NCBI GenBank assembly: GCA_009869945.1
Contig: WIXG01000163.1
Span: forward strand, 104,152 to 168,151
Length of the DNA stretch: 64,000 bases
Direction of reading: 5' to 3'
DNA from: Mesaphorura yosii
Taxonomy: Eukaryota; Arthropoda; Collembola; Poduromorpha; Tullbergiidae
The notes below the pieces were generated by a model. That model was not told the origin of the DNA. It worked only from the letters and a program-made list of their open reading frames with translations, and did no database searches. This document shows, piece by piece, positions 60,983-64,000 of the stretch. Numbering within the stretch: position 1 is the stretch's first letter; each line of letters begins with the position of its first letter. The position numbers were made by a program, and so were the translations under genes.

Positions 60983-63768
60983 CATGACAAATGAAGGGAA
61001 CAAAAACCTGTTCACGAAAGATGGGCAGTTCGTTACGAAATACTGAGTGCGTAAGATCGAGCAGAGAATCGATAAAGACCTGCTAGACTGGGCTTGAATT
61101 GGATTTGATCAATTGATTTGTATGAGCTCACAAAGGTAGGCACAATTTGAAATTCTTCTTCCAAGAAATGTGGACAGGAGCACAGCGCGGCACGGGCGTG
61201 CGTTCGCCGATGTGGTTGATGATGGGAAAAGGGCCAATAATCCTAGTCGATACGCTGCCTCCGCTTTACTCCAGAAGAAAATCCACTTGACATTCCACGC
61301 TCACTTTTCCCTTTACTTGAGCTGCTGCTGAGCTTTGCTTGCTCCTACAGCATTAAGCATTATGTAGACGATTTTGCAGTGCGAAGCTCGTTTGAAAATT
61401 GAATTCAACTTCCACAACGGCGGCCAGCACAGCAGCGTGCGAGTTATTCCACGAAAGGAGGAAGAGAAAAAATAGGAAATCTTGTGTGATGATTTTCCTA
61501 TTCTCTGCCGACCGCCGCACGATTCTCGGGATTTTTGATTTTTCTTCAAAGCGAAACAACGTGCGTTGTTCGTCGTGCACGTTCTTCAAAAGCAACCTTT
61601 TCATGTGCTAATTTCTTTCGCCTTCAATCGCTTTCGTTGTAGAATCAAAATTCAACACTGAAACCAGGAAATTGTGAAATTGTGTGCGGGGGCTCGCAAC
61701 CACGCAAGTAGTGGCAAGCACGCACGCGGCCGTCGTACGCAAGCATCATCTTCGTGAACAGCTATTATTGGGTATCAGCCACTGAAATGCGATTTCGAGT
61801 TAACTTGGCCATTCAGCACTCGCGTTATTGTTGCATTGAAAAGAGCGTGTCTCATCAATCTACATTAGACCGATGGCGACTTCTCTCCAGCATTCCCGCA
61901 TTTCTTTTATGTCTTGCGGTGGGCTTTTTTTAACAAAGAATAGACACGAGTCACAATTTCAAATTTGAGCAAAGATTCAGGCCAGGCCAGGGCAGAAAAA
62001 GCCAAAATCAAATTCAATGCGTATGATTTTACAGAAACATTAACCGGAGATATCTCATACCACACATCGACACACCAGAATCTAAATTCTTCGTGAGTCG
62101 CTGGCCCAGCTGCTTTGCTGCTGGTGTTTCTCGTTAAACGCAAACGCATGTATGACGAATTCATGCCTACTTATTTATTTTCTCGTTTTGTCTTGCCACT
62201 ACTCCATTCGGAAGCGTTGAGGGTGGCCCATTTGTCCCCAAATTAGGTCTTCTCTTACGGCGAGCCTCCGTACGCATTTGTGTCACAGAAAATACCACAA
62301 ATTCCTAGTACAACTTAAGACGGATTTGCTCCCGCATTGCAAGGATTGAAGGTATTGAGCCCCGAACACTGAAAATGTGCGCACAGATCAACTTCACTTC
62401 TTTCGTTAACTGCGTGGACGAGGCACCACGACTGCGGGCATGACGCACGACGTCAATGACAAGCATTCATGCAATGCAATTCGACCCGACTCGACTCGAC
62501 TCACGACTCTTTTCATGCCTAGAAGATATTTCCCGAAGCGCTGCTGCTTTCGTTGGGCATTATTTTTTATTACGTGCGACTTGAACTCTGTCACCGTCGT
62601 TTGTCGTGTGGCTCCATTACAGCGCACGTTAAGGATTTGTTCCCCGACAGAAATTATTGAATGAACTCATACTCGGAAGGGTGCCTGTGCTTTCTGCTTT
62701 CTGCGCTGGAACATCCACACACGTCAGGCCTCAAATAATGTTTGGGCATGCAGGCAAGCAGGCAGAAGTTTGGAGTGGTCGTTTTAATGGAGAGCGAACG
62801 CACTTATTACGAGAGAGTCGGGCCACTCAGTCATTGTGTCAATTCGCACAGCTCCGCTCTATCGAAAGCATTGTGTAAGTCGCAAGTCCGCTAGACTCGC
62901 TGGCCAAGAGAAAATTATTGGATTACAGAGTAAGAAGTTGAGCACTTCGGGACACGGGAAATGGAAAATTGACCTCTGCCGCTGTTGCTGGTCTTTCGCT
63001 CAATAACTTTTCCTCTCGATATTTCTGCTGTTGCTGCTGCTCAGAAATTACATACAATGTTAAAATTGATTTTCACAGCGAGTTGTCGTCGTTGCTCAGC
63101 CATGATCGCGTCCTCGCGACGAAGACGATGATGATGTGTGTTCGTACGTTTGTGTGTGCGACGCACTTTCTGCTATTCCCAGACCAGTAGAGCTTCCAGG
63201 CGTGAGCACAAAGAAAGCTGAAAGGAAGTCTTTTGATCCTTTCTCTTAGTGCTGGGCGCTCGGTGCTGCTCGAGGAAAGTGATTTTAACTGTATTCATTT
63301 CGCGTTCTCTCTCCCATTGTGCTGCTTCTGCCCTCGGCTGGCTCTGGACTCCGCTCAAAGTCAAATGTTTGAAATTAGTCGGAATGACAAATTATCACAA
63401 CAACGCGAACGCTTCTTTCTTCGGCGCTTGGTACTTTCATTCTTTTGTTGTTTACACGCATTGTGCTCTGACTGCTCACACTCACAGGCTGGCTACGCAG
63501 GCAGGCATTGTGCATTGTGCAAGTTTCCAAATGCAGAATTGACTGGAAGAGCCTCCGCCACAGCCAAATTCGGGGAACGGCACAGAGTCTGTGCGTAGCG
63601 TAGTGCCTTCACGTTAGTGTTCGTGTTAATGTGGGCTCGTCAGGGAGGAACCAACAATATTAATATCCATTACCATTAATTTGCAGTACAGACGCTGCTT
63701 TGAACGACACTGCGCTCGCCTTTCAAGAAACATTGCAGAATTCGATAACGAATCGCTGATCGAGCTGA

Positions 63769-64000
63769 TTCGTGTCGTGGCTGAATAGCGACGGGGCAGG
63801 GTATAAAGTATGTCTTCACAACAACTGCGAAGCGATGGACTCGATCATTCGATCAGGGCGCCACATCGGGCTTGGCCTGTTCTACAACGGTGTTCAGGCT
63901 TTTTTTACCCAGTGTAAAAACCCACACTGCAAACTTGCGCGGCAGCAAAACCAAATCAAATCCTATCTGATACAAAGTCAAGGCGCTCATGCATTGATTC
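63769..64000 (+). other. Unidentified open segment running off the right edge
   Basis: On the plus strand, after a TGA at 63766-63768, a frame stays open for 77 codons to the window end. It has a non-repetitive, protein-like translation: SWLNSDGAGYKVCLHNNC, then an internal ATG at 63835, RHIGLGLFYN and TQCKNPHCKLARQQ. Two Cys pairs (CLHNNC, CKNPHC) resemble metal-binding knuckles. Directly upstream another frame reads FERHCARLSRNIAEFDNES and stops at 63787. The minus strand also has a 45-codon frame here. It may be an exon of a neighbouring gene, a decayed mobile element or coincidence. I do not recognise it. Confidence 0.2.

Larger units (their letters stand above)
41242..64000. other. 22.8 kb upstream of Ten-m coding exon 1 with no recognised gene
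   Basis: This is either 5' UTR intron or intergenic DNA. The sequence has the same texture as the giant intron: AT-rich words, dispersed CAGGCAGG, GCT and AGC runs, and short tandem repeats. The longest open frames (200 codons at 54791-55393 minus, 177 codons at 58112-58645 plus) are low complexity or lack coding codon use. No tRNA, rRNA or complete transposon was seen. TATA-like words occur but none pairs convincingly with an exon. The last 320 bp look more protein-like and are listed separately. Confidence 0.7.

Noticed and set aside
63872-63907. GCCTG...CAGGC hairpin followed by seven T on the plus strand, like a bacterial terminator
   Set aside because: Stem is only 5-6 bp with a large loop and the context is eukaryotic; too weak to call.

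Overview
The window is metazoan, almost certainly arthropod and probably pancrustacean. It has phased exons with GT-AG introns and no bacterial-style operons, and it contains one gene I can recognise: a teneurin of the insect Ten-m (odd Oz) type. The gene runs on the minus strand. It starts at 41171 and leaves the window at position 1, so the last YD repeats, the ABD and Tox-GHH-like C-terminus, the stop codon and the 3' UTR lie outside. I reconstructed 20 coding exons. All splice phases agree from the start codon to the window edge, giving 2965 complete codons.

Layout in transcript order, which is right to left. Exon 40928-41171 holds the start codon. An intron of 23,895 bp follows (17033-40927). 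Exons between 16526 and 13454 encode a Gly-rich cytoplasmic domain, and the last of them (12994-13454) carries the single transmembrane helix. Exon 11099-12817 encodes an unusually long, acidic, Ser/Gly-rich juxtamembrane linker with a furin-like RMRR site and two Ser-Gly clusters. Exons from 10827 down to 7435 encode a globular pre-EGF domain, eight EGF-like repeats and the Cys-rich domain. Exons from 6675 down to 5406 encode the TTR-like and FN-plug domains. Exon 3882-5326 encodes most of the NHL propeller and the first YD repeats, and exons from 3810 down to 1 continue the YD-repeat barrel. Most introns in the extracellular part are 68-271 bp, so the giant first coding intron stands out.

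About 47 kb (17033-40927 and 41242-64000) has no gene I can name. It is AT-tract-rich non-coding DNA with many short direct repeats. A CAGGCAGG/CCTGCCTG word recurs dozens of times, and simple repeats are frequent. There are a few exon-like islands, the best being 38109-38241 on the minus strand. At the extreme right edge (63684-64000) the sequence looks more protein-like than its surroundings, but I cannot identify it. I found no rRNA, tRNA, CRISPR array, complete transposon or bacterial-type gene cluster. Family assignments come from recognising teneurin sequence patterns by eye; no database search or transcript data were used.
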